A stretch of DNA of 64,000 nucleotides from an uncultured Mobilibacterium sp. GTDB lineage: Bacteria > Bacillota > Clostridia > Peptostreptococcales > Anaerovoracaceae. The stretch covers positions 9,928 to 73,927 of the forward strand of contig CAMYCF010000006.1 in NCBI GenBank assembly GCA_947254375.1, written 5' to 3'. The notes beneath the pieces are model-generated. The model had not been told where the DNA came from. It saw only the letters and a list, made by a program, of their open reading frames with translations, and did no database searches. Positions 24,412 through 32,318 of the stretch are shown in pieces. Position 1 is the first letter of the stretch; each line of letters begins with the position of its first letter. Both the position numbers and the translations under genes were made by a program.

Positions 24412-25509
24412 ATGCTTAAGGTACGCGAGACCCTGCTTGATCTCACAAAAGATGTATATGCAAAGGATGACCTCGAAACGGGCGACATGCTCGACTGCAC
24501 TTTCGGGTGCAACCCGTACGGTTGCCCGCAGGAAGTTACGGAAGAGGCCGCCGACGTTGATGCGGGATCGATATCCGAATATCCGCACAGCCAGGTCGCA
24601 TATGACGCGCTCTCCGAGTATTGGCGCGACTTCTGTTTCCTCGAAAAAGAGAACATCGTCCTCTGCGAAGGGAGCATATCCGGGATCAATATGATCAACC
24701 AGGTTCTGGCCTGCAAAGACGCGAAGTGCCTCGGGATATCGCCGCAGTTCTCGGATTTTGTCGTCAACGCGGAGATAAACGGCATTGAGTACACAGCGCT
24801 CGTCCTCGACGAAAAGGACGGCTACAGGTTCGACATAGAGAAGTTCATGCCGCTCATCAAAGACGACATAACGATGATCTATATCGATAACCCGAACAAC
24901 CCGACGGGCCAGACGATCTCCGTCTACGATCTCCACAGGATAATACGGTACGCGAACGAGAAGGACATCGTCGTCGTCATAGACGAAGCGTACGGCGACT
25001 TCATCGCGAAACACGAGTCGGCGGTGCAGTTCCTCGAAAGGTATAGGAACCTCATCGTCCTCCGCACCATGTCGAAGGGCTTCGGAATGGCCGGCGTCAG
25101 GGCGGGATACATCCTGAGCGACAGGCCTCTGGCGAGGTTCTTCACGATCATCAACAATCCTTACACGGTGGGCGAGATGTCGAGGCATATGATAGCCGCG
25201 GCGTTAAAACACAAGGACAAGGTCGATGAGGACATCGAGAAATTCATAAAAGCGAACAAGCTCATAGAAAAGGAACTCGCTCACCGGGTAAAAATCGCCG
25301 AGCACGACTGCAGGATCCCTATTTTCACCGCCTACGTCGAAGATGAAAGCGTCGACCTGGTAGAAGAGCTAATGGATCACGGTGTTATCGCCGTGTCCGG
25401 AGCATCGTTCAGGGATCTCGGTAAAAACGCCGCGAGGATAAGGCTCCCTAAAGAGGAGGACACGGGCAGGCTTCTCGAGGCTCTGAAGGCGATAGACGAC
25501 GCAGAATAA
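24412..25509 (+). CDS. Pyridoxal-phosphate aminotransferase, class I/II (HisC-like)
   Basis: 365 residues. PLP fold with DNPNNPTGQ, the aspartate motif VVIDEAYGDF and the Schiff-base lysine in RTMSKGFGMAGVRAGY. It is closest to the histidinol-phosphate/aromatic aminotransferase group. No histidine genes are nearby, so the substrate is open; an amino-acid transaminase in fermentation is plausible. Ribosome site GGGAGGTGCGTTGAT. A hairpin terminator follows at 25578-25613. Confidence 0.85.
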   Translation: MLKVRETLLDLTKDVYAKDDLETGDMLDCTFGCNPYGCPQEVTEEAADVDAGSISEYPHSQVAYDALSEYWRDFCFLEKENIVLCEGSISGINMINQVLACKDAKCLGISPQFSDFVVNAEINGIEYTALVLDEKDGYRFDIEKFMPLIKDDITMIYIDNPNNPTGQTISVYDLHRIIRYANEKDIVVVIDEAYGDFIAKHESAVQFLERYRNLIVLRTMSKGFGMAGVRAGYILSDRPLARFFTIINNPYTVGEMSRHMIAAALKHKDKVDEDIEKFIKANKLIEKELAHRVKIAEHDCRIPIFTAYVEDESVDLVEELMDHGVIAVSGASFRDLGKNAARIRLPKEEDTGRLLEALKAIDDAE

Positions 25510-25577
25510 TATATCCCGGTGCCTGCGGGAGAAGTAAAATACCGCAGTGCCCGCAAAACAAATAACGGATAAACGAA

Positions 25578-25613
25578 ACGGGACGCGCCATTGCGGCACG
25601 CCCCGTATTTTTG
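25578..25613 (+). terminator. Terminator after the aminotransferase
   Basis: Stem ACGGGACGCGCC (25578-25589) with GGCACGCCCCGT (25595-25606), two mismatches, followed by ATTTTTG. Confidence 0.7.
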
Positions 25614-25650
25614 TTATTTCATGATATGCTGATTTTACTAAATGCTTCTG

Positions 25651-25709
25651 CCCGAGCGTGATACGCGCTCACCCGAACGTGATGCGTTTTTACCCGAGCG
25701 CCGGCTCGG
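25651..25709. repeat. 21-bp imperfect tandem repeat at the patatin gene 3' end
   Basis: Units 25651-25671 and 25672-25692 share CCCGA(G/A)CGTGAT(A/G)CG; a third partial copy begins at 25693. The second junction contains TTTTACC, the heptamer common in this window. The repeat overlaps the stop region of the opposite-strand gene. Confidence 0.6.
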
Positions 25710-26571
25710 TGTCTTTTGCGGAAGCGCCTTCAAGAAAAGGTTTTATCGCCGCCGCATCCTTATATCCCATTTCGTACAACTCGTTCAGCTGACCTTCGTC
25801 GCGGGAAAAAGTTTTCATGGTCTCGATGTCGGAAGGGGCCACGATCAGGAGCGATCCTTCCTTCTCAAGCTCCAGGCAGCGCGCGAGCTGTCTGTTGTAA
25901 AGCTCGGTACGGTCTTTTATCGCCTTCGATATCACCGGATATTTGAAGCGCAGGGCCCGCGCCGGTATGCGGTCTTTAGGGGACCGGAAAAAGTCCTTCG
26001 GCCTCGTGAGTATGAGCACGACCCTGTCGCAGCCCGCATCGAACGCTTTCTGCACCGGTATCGGATCTGACAGCGCGCCGTCGTAAAACTCTTTTCCCTT
26101 CCACCTGTACGCTTTCGCCGCCATAGGAACGCACGAGCTGCACTTCAGAGCGCCGTAGTCGTCATGCGCCATGTCGCGCAGGTCGTAATAAACGGGTTTT
26201 CCCGTATCGGCATCGGTCGTCACGATCTTCATCGTCTTGCCCGAAGCGAGCATGTGACTGTAGTCCAGCGGGTTTTCGCCGCCGCGTTTCGAAAGGGTAC
26301 CGTATATATAATCCAGATTCAGGTAATTGCCCGTCTTCAGAAAATTATGAAAGCTCATATATTCTTTTCTTTCGGCATATTCCGTATAAAACGTGTAATT
26401 CCTTCCTCTTTGTCCGCTCACATAAGAAGCGATATTGGCGCTTCCCGAAGAAACTCCTATCGCATAATCAAAATCTATCGATTCGTCGAGGCACCTGTCG
26501 AAGATCCCCGCCCCGTAGATACCTCTCATTCCGCCGCCTACATCAACTACTCCGATCATAGTCATCCACAT
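25690..26571 (-). CDS. Patatin-like phospholipase
   Basis: About 293 residues. Patatin fold with the oxyanion loop VGGGMRGIYGAG, nucleophile elbow GVSSGSAN (GxSxG) and catalytic aspartate in FYDGALSDPIPV. It should be a serine acyl hydrolase acting on lipids; it has no signal peptide and is probably cytoplasmic. The start is uncertain. The frame extends to 26598, but the only strong ribosome site (GGAGG near 26598) leaves ATG 26571 27 bases away; ATG 26565 and 26559 are also possible. It is divergent from the GntR operon. Confidence 0.85.
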   Translation of the reverse strand: MWMTMIGVVDVGGGMRGIYGAGIFDRCLDESIDFDYAIGVSSGSANIASYVSGQRGRNYTFYTEYAERKEYMSFHNFLKTGNYLNLDYIYGTLSKRGGENPLDYSHMLASGKTMKIVTTDADTGKPVYYDLRDMAHDDYGALKCSSCVPMAAKAYRWKGKEFYDGALSDPIPVQKAFDAGCDRVVLILTRPKDFFRSPKDRIPARALRFKYPVISKAIKDRTELYNRQLARCLELEKEGSLLIVAPSDIETMKTFSRDEGQLNELYEMGYKDAAAIKPFLEGASAKDTEPALG

Positions 26572-26730
26572 ATGTACGCAGTAAAGACTGTGTAGCAACC
26601 TCCTGTTTTTGTTTTTTTAGTTTTGCGCAACTTTTGCGCGCTCACTCATTTTAGCACAATAAAGAAGTCCTGTCGAACGGGTAGGAAAATCTCTTTTATA
26701 AAAAACGCTATAAAACTTTTGTAAAAACCG

Positions 26731-26775
26731 TTGACAAGGCGGCACAACGGTGTGTTATATAAATAGTACACTATT
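26731..26775 (+). promoter_or_regulatory. Promoter and candidate operator of the GntR-ABC operon
   Basis: TTGACA (26731-26736), 18-bp spacer, TTATAT (26755-26760). Directly downstream is a perfect dyad AATAGT-AC-ACTATT (26762-26775) over the likely transcription start. YtrA-type GntR repressors act at such sites, so autoregulation is likely. Confidence 0.6.
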
Positions 26776-26838
26776 ACAATAAAAATTGCGGATAAAAGTC
26801 GCGCGCACTGCGGTGGCGTGCGGCGGGAAGGAGAGGTC

Positions 26839-27195
26839 ATGGATTACGATCCGAATAAACCGGTCTATCTTCAGGTCGTTCGCGACATACAGCGAAAACT
26901 GATAACCGGCAAGATGCCTCCCGGGGAAAAGCTGCCGGCGGTCAGGGAGACGGCCGTCGCATACACCATAAATCCCAACACGGCGGCCAGGGTATACAGG
27001 GAACTCGAGTCGTCAGGCCTTTGTTTTACGAGAAGGGGCATCGGGACTTTTATAACGGAGGACCACGAGACGATAAAAAGGCTCAGACACGAGCTCGCCG
27101 TGGACTCGGTGGAAACTTTTCTTGCGGAGATGAAAAGCATGGGATTTTTGCCGGAAGAGACGCTCAGATTGCTGAAGGAAAGGGGAGTAAAATAA
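26839..27195 (+). CDS. GntR-family regulator, YtrA type
   Basis: 118 residues: a winged helix-turn-helix (about 1-75; PVYLQVVRDIQRKLITGKM, LPAVRETAVAYTINPNTAAR) and only a short C-terminal helix. This is the YtrA subgroup that usually controls its own ABC transporter. Start ATG 26839 has GGAAGGAGAGGTC. The ABC ATPase starts at the base after its stop. Confidence 0.9.
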   Translation: MDYDPNKPVYLQVVRDIQRKLITGKMPPGEKLPAVRETAVAYTINPNTAARVYRELESSGLCFTRRGIGTFITEDHETIKRLRHELAVDSVETFLAEMKSMGFLPEETLRLLKERGVK

Positions 27196-27972
27196 ATGCT
27201 TGAATGCAGTGAGATAACGAAGAAATACGGGAGAAAGACGGTCGTCGACGCTTTCTCGGCAAAATTTGAGCCGGGGAAAGTATACGCCGTGCTCGGACCG
27301 AACGGCAGCGGTAAAACGACGCTCATGAAAATGATAGAGGGACTTGTCGTGCCGAACAAGGGAAGCATCACATTCGACGGTCACGACGCGGGGTACGCCG
27401 ACAGGGCGGCGATAGCGTACATGCCTACGGAAGCGTATTTTTACGGATATATGACACCGGAGACCGCGGGGCGCTTTTATGCCGATTTTTACGAGGATTT
27501 CAGCGTGCTCGATTACGAAAACAGGCTGAAGAAAATGGGGATCGAGCCTTACGCCAAGATTAGGACGCTGTCGTCGGGACAGGCGGCGAAAATGAAGATC
27601 GCACTCACGCTTTCGCGAAAGGCGAAGGTGTACATGCTCGACGAGCCGCTCAACGGGATCGACCTAATATCGCGCGACGAGATAATCAGGGAGATCATTG
27701 CGGCCTCCGATGATGACACCGTGATGATCATATCCACCCACATAATAGAGGAGATCGAGGGCATCATCGATCATGTCATTTTCCTCAAAGACGGGAAGAA
27801 GGCAGATGAAGGGAATGTAGAAGAGAACCGCTCGAAGACGGGAAAATCGATAACCGCGATGTACAGGGAGATCTACGGCGTTAGGGGAGAGAGCGAACCC
27901 GAGGCCTCAAACGAAGCGGCAGAGCCGGAAGAAACGGAAGAACCCGAAGAGGAAGGAGGCGAGGTCAAATGA
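27196..27972 (+). CDS. ABC transporter ATP-binding protein
   Basis: 258 residues. Walker A GPNGSGKTT, signature LSSGQAAKMKIAL, Walker B VYMLDEPLNGID and the switch histidine ISTHII are present. The signature is LSSGQ rather than LSGGQ. The last ~30 residues are strongly acidic (EPEASNEAAEPEETEEPEEE), an unusual tail. Its stop overlaps the permease start (27969). It probably exports a compound affecting the membrane or envelope, as in other YtrA-linked systems. Confidence 0.9.
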   Translation: MLECSEITKKYGRKTVVDAFSAKFEPGKVYAVLGPNGSGKTTLMKMIEGLVVPNKGSITFDGHDAGYADRAAIAYMPTEAYFYGYMTPETAGRFYADFYEDFSVLDYENRLKKMGIEPYAKIRTLSSGQAAKMKIALTLSRKAKVYMLDEPLNGIDLISRDEIIREIIAASDDDTVMIISTHIIEEIEGIIDHVIFLKDGKKADEGNVEENRSKTGKSITAMYREIYGVRGESEPEASNEAAEPEETEEPEEEGGEVK

Positions 27973-28811
27973 AGACTCTTATGAAATATGAAACAAGGAG
28001 GAACCGGACCTCCAACATAGTATTGCTCGTTATGGCGATAATTTCGCAGGTCGTATTCTTCTGGGGAGCGGCGTTTCTGGGCAAAGGCGCCGAAGGCGTA
28101 AAAACATCCGTGGGAACAAACGGGATCGATTTCGAGCTCGGCGACATGACCACGCCCGGCGGAATAATGATGATAGTCGGAGTATCGGTATTTACCTTGG
28201 TCGCGATGATCGCGCTTGTGACTATAGCGATAGAAACGATAAACATGTATCACGAGGACCTCACGAGGAAAAGCGGTTATATGATCTTCATGACGCCGCG
28301 TTCGAACAGGCAGATACTGGGAAGCAAAGTTTGCGTCTTCCTTCTGAGATACGTCGTGACGATAGTGCTGTTCATCGTACTGATGTGCATAGATTCGTCG
28401 GCGCTCCTGAACATATTAGGGAACGGAGGCTCGGGATCCGGCGGGACATTCTTTGAACAGTTCACACAGATGTTCAAAGAGGCTCCGCTTGAATTCATAA
28501 CCACTGTACTCGCCGTGTCGTCATATCTCTTCCTCGGAGTCGTGCTGGCGTATTTTGCAGTCACTCTCGTGGACATAACGTTGCAAAGGCTTAAATCGGG
28601 GAAGCTTCTGATCGCGCTTATTTTGTTCTTCGCGCTCGGAGCGTTGATGATGAAAATCGGGTCCGCGCTTTCGGGAGTCATATTGGGAGCGCTGCCTTCA
28701 AAATACGCCGATTCCGCATTCCACGGCCTTATGTTCGTGATATCGGTCGCGGTCGCGGTGCTCGTATATTTCGGAACGGTAAAACTGCTCGACAGAAAGC
28801 TCGCTTTATAA
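27969..28811 (+). CDS. ABC transporter permease
   Basis: 280 residues, about six transmembrane helices, with an early cytoplasmic ETRRNRTSN segment and a large hydrophobic core. It overlaps the ATPase gene by four bases, which indicates coupled translation. Substrate unknown. The hairpin at 28898-28927 ends the operon. Confidence 0.85.
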   Translation: MKTLMKYETRRNRTSNIVLLVMAIISQVVFFWGAAFLGKGAEGVKTSVGTNGIDFELGDMTTPGGIMMIVGVSVFTLVAMIALVTIAIETINMYHEDLTRKSGYMIFMTPRSNRQILGSKVCVFLLRYVVTIVLFIVLMCIDSSALLNILGNGGSGSGGTFFEQFTQMFKEAPLEFITTVLAVSSYLFLGVVLAYFAVTLVDITLQRLKSGKLLIALILFFALGALMMKIGSALSGVILGALPSKYADSAFHGLMFVISVAVAVLVYFGTVKLLDRKLAL

Positions 28812-28897
28812 AAAGCAGATATGCCGTAAAAAGAAGGAAAGCCGGCAGTCCGGTCCGAACGACGACGATACGATATCCAAAACATGTAATAAAAAAG

Positions 28898-28930
28898 AGC
28901 AAGGGATGTGAACTTCACTCCCTTGCTTTT
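28898..28930. terminator. Bidirectional terminator between the ABC operon and tRNA-Arg
   Basis: AGCAAGGGA (28898-28906) pairs with TCCCTTGCT (28919-28927), flanked by A6 on the left and TTT on the right. It can stop both the ABC operon and the tRNA transcript from the other strand. Confidence 0.85.
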
Positions 28931-28934
28931 TACT

Positions 28935-29010
28935 TGGCGCGCCTGCAGGGATTCGAACCCCGAACCTCCGCATTCGTAGTGCGTGACTCTATCCGTTGAG
29001 CTACAGGCGC
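28935..29010 (-). tRNA. tRNA-Arg (ACG)
   Basis: Clover-leaf on the minus strand: acceptor GCGCCTG/CAGGCGC, anticodon loop CTACGAA giving ACG, T-loop GGTTCGAATCC, and an encoded CCA end at 28935-28937. A consensus promoter precedes it. Confidence 0.95.
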
Positions 29011-29025
29011 AAACATCGCCCGCAT

Positions 29026-29054
29026 ATTTTACAATAGAGAAGGGAAAATGTCAA
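29026..29054 (-). promoter_or_regulatory. Promoter of tRNA-Arg
   Basis: On the minus strand TTGACA (29049-29054), 17-bp spacer, TAAAAT (29026-29031). Confidence 0.75.
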
Positions 29055-29072
29055 ACTTATAAAGAAAACCTA

Positions 29073-29101
29073 TTGACAGGCCGTGATAAAATTGTTATAT
29101 T
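29073..29101 (+). promoter_or_regulatory. Strong sigma-70 promoter for a candidate small RNA
   Basis: TTGACA (29073-29078), exactly 17 bp, TATATT (29096-29101). It points rightwards into a region with no gene and ending in a terminator at 29182-29217. Confidence 0.7.
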
Positions 29102-29107
29102 ATTGAC

Positions 29108-29217
29108 GAAACAAGAGCAAAATGTTCCATTTATGCATTGGCCGTATTGTTCTTTTATGTATAGTACCAACTTTCGGCTTAACAGAGTCCGTGATACCGC
29201 ACGGGCTCTGTTTTTTT
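29108..29217 (+). ncRNA. Candidate small RNA of about 110 nt
   Basis: It lies between a consensus promoter (29073-29101) and a strong terminator. The terminator stem is ACAGAGTCCGTG (29182-29193) with CACGGGCTCTGT (29200-29211), one G-U pair, then T7. The interval has no ribosome site or convincing reading frame. It matches no RNA family I can recognise. It sits just downstream of the 3' end of prdF on the opposite strand. Confidence 0.5.
29182..29217 (+). terminator. Terminator of the candidate small RNA
   Basis: 12-bp stem with one G-U pair, six-base loop, T7 tail. Confidence 0.85.
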
Positions 29218-29345
29218 ATCGGAAGGGGCAGGACCCTTTTATCCCCGTCATGAAATTTTTTATCTGGATATCGGTACCGCCGGCGAATAAAAAAGTGACG
29301 ACCCGAAGGCCGCCACCTTGATTTTTAACGAATTTTGACCGTCGT

Positions 29346-30377
29346 TTATGCAGGTACTTCGAATCCGTATTTGAGAGGATCGTCTCCGTCGATGATATAA
29401 GTAGCATATCCGCAGAGATAAGCAGCACCTCTTACCGTAGGGATAACTGCGTCGAAATCGCCGACCTTAGTTTCGCCTACCAGTTTGCCGTAGAATCTGG
29501 ATCCGATAAAGCTTTCATATACGAATTCCTTACCGATCTCGAGCTCGCCGCGAGCGTGGAGCAGGGACATCTTAGCGGATGTACCGGTTCCGCATGGCGA
29601 TCTGTCAGCCATTCTGTTTCCGAAGATTACAACGTTTCTGAGGTCGCATCCAGGAGTGTCCGTCGTGCAGTAGCACTCTGCGAGGTCGACTGTAGTGATG
29701 TCGAGTTCAGGGTGCTGGATCTCGTTCTTCTCGTTAGCTTCGTCGATGAGCCACATACCGAAGTCGGTGATCTCTTTTACGTTCTCAGGAACTACCTTGA
29801 GGCCGAGGTATTTCTCAACATCAACGATAGCGAAGAAAGATCCGCCGAATGCGATATCATAAACTACCTTTTTGCCCTTGTAAGTAGCCTCGATGTTTTC
29901 TTTGTAGAGGAAGCCCGGAACGTTCTGGAGAGTAACGCCTGTTACCTTTCCGTCTTTAACGTCAGCCTTAACCCTGATGATACCTGCAGGAGCTTCGAGA
30001 ACGATCTCTGTTACAGGCTCTTTCGCTTCTACGAGACCTGCTTCGATAAGGGCAGTCGTAGTACCGATAGTGCCGTGTCCGCACATGTTGAGATATCCGC
30101 CCGTGTCGAGGAAGATAACTCCGAAATCAGCTTCAGGGTTTACAGGTTCGCAAACGATGGAGCCGAACATGTCGTGGTGACCGCGTGGCTCGAACATGAG
30201 AGCTCTTCTCAGGTCGTCCTCGTATTTCTCGAGATACTGTCTTCTCTCGATCATGGTCTTTCCTTCCATGTGAGGCGGATCGATGATAACTCTTGTAAAT
30301 TCGCCGACAGTGTGTGTATCAATGGCTCTTACATGAGTTTCATAGTTGTCAAATTTAATTTTAGGTTCAAGGTTCAT
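29346..30377 (-). CDS. prdF: Proline racemase PrdF
   Basis: 343 residues. Both catalytic cysteines of the proline racemase family are present: Cys99 in LNMCGHGTIG and Cys262 in DRSPCGTGTSA. It interconverts L- and D-proline without cofactor and so feeds the D-proline reductase encoded next door. A 4-hydroxyproline epimerase is the main alternative in this family, but the cluster favours proline. Ribosome site TTAAGGAGGTAAAAAAGC. Codon use (CCT, GCA, GCT, AGA) resembles the prd and ribosomal genes rather than the average here, suggesting high expression. It is transcribed divergently from prdC. Confidence 0.93.
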   Translation of the reverse strand: MNLEPKIKFDNYETHVRAIDTHTVGEFTRVIIDPPHMEGKTMIERRQYLEKYEDDLRRALMFEPRGHHDMFGSIVCEPVNPEADFGVIFLDTGGYLNMCGHGTIGTTTALIEAGLVEAKEPVTEIVLEAPAGIIRVKADVKDGKVTGVTLQNVPGFLYKENIEATYKGKKVVYDIAFGGSFFAIVDVEKYLGLKVVPENVKEITDFGMWLIDEANEKNEIQHPELDITTVDLAECYCTTDTPGCDLRNVVIFGNRMADRSPCGTGTSAKMSLLHARGELEIGKEFVYESFIGSRFYGKLVGETKVGDFDAVIPTVRGAAYLCGYATYIIDGDDPLKYGFEVPA

Positions 30378-30403
30378 GCTTTTTTACCTCCTTAAATAAT
30401 TGC

Positions 30404-30420
30404 TATACGTAATTCGTATA
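30404..30420. promoter_or_regulatory. Palindrome in the prdF leader
   Basis: Perfect dyad TATACG-TAATT-CGTATA, placed at about +5 to +21 of the prdF transcript. It is a candidate operator for a proline-responsive regulator; no regulator gene is present in this cluster. Confidence 0.45.
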
Positions 30421-30432
30421 TTAACTATCATC

Positions 30433-30461
30433 ACTATATCCCAGTCAAAAGTCAAAGTCAA
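30433..30461 (-). promoter_or_regulatory. prdF promoter
   Basis: Minus strand TTGACT (30456-30461), 17-bp spacer, TATAGT (30433-30438). Confidence 0.65.
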
Positions 30462-30741
30462 CAAATATTTAACAAGTGAAAAGGGGGTAAAAGGCTCTCG
30501 TTCGGTAAAATGCCGTTGCAGACGATTTTTATAAAATATGAATGTTCCTCGGGGGTCGATAAAAAGTGAAAACGGACCGGGCGTATATATATATACTAAT
30601 GTAGAAATTTTTACAAATTCACAATGCCGACGTCCCCGCGCCGTTACACACCGTAAAAAGCAGCAGGGAAAGCCTTATAATTACTCATTTTTACCGTCTT
30701 TAGCAATATAGAATAATCAAATGACAAAAGCCGGAATATTG

Positions 30742-30770
30742 TTGAAATGAATAAATAGATGTGATATTCT
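30742..30770 (+). promoter_or_regulatory. prdC operon promoter
   Basis: TTGAAA (30742-30747), 17-bp spacer, TATTCT (30765-30770), about 90 bp before the prdC start. Confidence 0.55.
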
Positions 30771-30863
30771 TAACACAGGATGAGTACGTGCGTGCTTTTA
30801 TTTCGTGCGGGCATCCTTCACGAAAAATTATTACGTAATTTTTACATAAGGAGACACTGTGTA

Positions 30864-32213
30864 ATGGAAAACCTGCAAATCTTGTTAAGACAGCATGTTG
30901 GCAAGCCATGTGCACCTGTCGTAAAGGTCGGAGACAAAGTAAAAAAAGGAACTTTGATCGCTGAACCTACAGGTCTGGGAGCCAACATCTTCTCGAGTGC
31001 CTACGGTGTAGTCGAGGAAGTCACTGATGAAATGATCGTTATCAAGCCTGACGAAAAACAGAAGGATGATTACGTAAAGATCCCTAAGGGAACGCCGCTT
31101 GAAATGGTAAAGGCTGCGGGAGTAGTCGGGATGGGCGGAGCCGGATTCCCTACGGGCATCAAGATCGATGCTCACTTCGAAGACGGAGGATATGTGCTCA
31201 TCAACGCTTCGGAATGTGAACCGGGCCTGAGACACAACATCGTTCAGTTAGAGGAAGAACCTGAGAAGGTAATCAAGGGCGTTAAATACGTCATGGAGAT
31301 CTCCGGCGCCGACAAGGCCATATTCGCGATCAAGAAGAAAAACCGCAAAGCGGTCGAAATTTTGGACGATCTTCTTAAAGACGAGCCGAACATTTCCCGC
31401 CATCTCCTCCCTGACATCTACCCTATGGGCGAAGAACGTGCCGTAGTAAGAGAATGTCTTGGGATCGAGCTCGAACCTGACAAACTGCCTTTGGCTGCGA
31501 AGTCGATCGTTATCAACAGCGAAACGTGCTCGAGAGTTGCGGAAGCTATAGATGAAAGAAAGCCTTCGTTCCTCAAACACCTGACGGTAAGGGGAATGAT
31601 CAAAGGCGGAAATCAGGAACACGTATTCATGGACGTTCCTGTAGGAACGAGTGTAAGATCTCTCATAGAGAGAGCCGGCGGTATCGACGGCGAATACGGC
31701 GAGATCATCATGGGCGGAGCATTCACGGGCAAAGCTACGACGCTCGATTCCCCTATAACGAAGACTACGGGAGCGATCCTCGTAACTGCACCTTTCATGG
31801 ATCTGCATAAAGCAAAGACAGGTATCCTCGTCTGCGCATGCGGAGGAAACCTCGAGAGGATGCAGGATATCGCAGCGAAGTATAACGCCGATGTAGCTTC
31901 GATCTGCTACTGCAAGCAGGCTCAGGAACAGCCGAACGGAACGCGTAAGTGCGAACGTCCGGGAAACTGCCCGGGACAGGTAGCAAACAACCTTCAGTTC
32001 AAGAAGGACGGATGTAAGTTCGTTATCATGGGCAACTGCTCTGACTGCTCGAACACGGTAATGGCATCCGGCCCTAAGATGGGACTCAAGGTAATCCACA
32101 TGACGGACCACGCTATGAGAGCAGTAGGACATCCGCTCTACAGAACTCTCAGAGTTTCGAAGCATGTGGATCAGGATCTCGACGTAGTAGATAACGTTGA
32201 GGACAACGAATAG
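30864..32213 (+). CDS. prdC: PrdC, RnfC-like electron-transfer protein of proline reductase
   Basis: 449 residues. N-terminal barrel-sandwich region (PVVKVGDKVKKGTLIAEP), glycine-rich nucleotide-binding region (GVVGMGGAGFPTGIKI) and SLBB-type region (DVPVGTSVRSLIERAGG), as in RnfC. A cysteine-rich tail follows (LVCACGGNLERM, CYCKQAQ, CERPGNCPGQ, GNCSDCSNT). It passes electrons from NADH or the Rnf complex to the PrdA/PrdB reductase. Start ATG 30864 is used because AAGGAGACACTGTGTA precedes it and the family N-terminus begins there; the open frame goes back to 30780. No in-frame TGA is present. It heads the prdC-A-small-B-D-E cluster. Confidence 0.92.
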   Translation: MENLQILLRQHVGKPCAPVVKVGDKVKKGTLIAEPTGLGANIFSSAYGVVEEVTDEMIVIKPDEKQKDDYVKIPKGTPLEMVKAAGVVGMGGAGFPTGIKIDAHFEDGGYVLINASECEPGLRHNIVQLEEEPEKVIKGVKYVMEISGADKAIFAIKKKNRKAVEILDDLLKDEPNISRHLLPDIYPMGEERAVVRECLGIELEPDKLPLAAKSIVINSETCSRVAEAIDERKPSFLKHLTVRGMIKGGNQEHVFMDVPVGTSVRSLIERAGGIDGEYGEIIMGGAFTGKATTLDSPITKTTGAILVTAPFMDLHKAKTGILVCACGGNLERMQDIAAKYNADVASICYCKQAQEQPNGTRKCERPGNCPGQVANNLQFKKDGCKFVIMGNCSDCSNTVMASGPKMGLKVIHMTDHAMRAVGHPLYRTLRVSKHVDQDLDVVDNVEDNE

Positions 32214-32318
32214 TCACGGTATTCTCCCGTTCGGGGAACCATTACCCCCGATATGGCAAACCGGCGGGCAAATATATCATTTGCGCAAGCAAAGAAAATT
32301 TTAAGGAGGAAGATCGAT

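Larger units (their letters stand above)
30378..30863. other. 486-bp divergent control region between prdF and prdC
   Basis: Contains two outward promoters (prdF at 30433-30461, prdC at 30742-30770), a dyad at 30404-30420, an alternating TA tract near 30581-30597 and two GGTAAAA heptamers (30486, 30504). No gene seen. Confidence 0.6.

Noticed and set aside
28983..29321. 112-codon plus-strand frame across the tRNA and the candidate small RNA
   Set aside because: No ribosome site, it runs through tRNA-Arg, two promoters and a terminator, and the product has no recognisable features.
29556..30395. 279-codon plus-strand frame opposite prdF
   Set aside because: It is a shadow of prdF, which has both catalytic cysteine motifs and a strong ribosome site.
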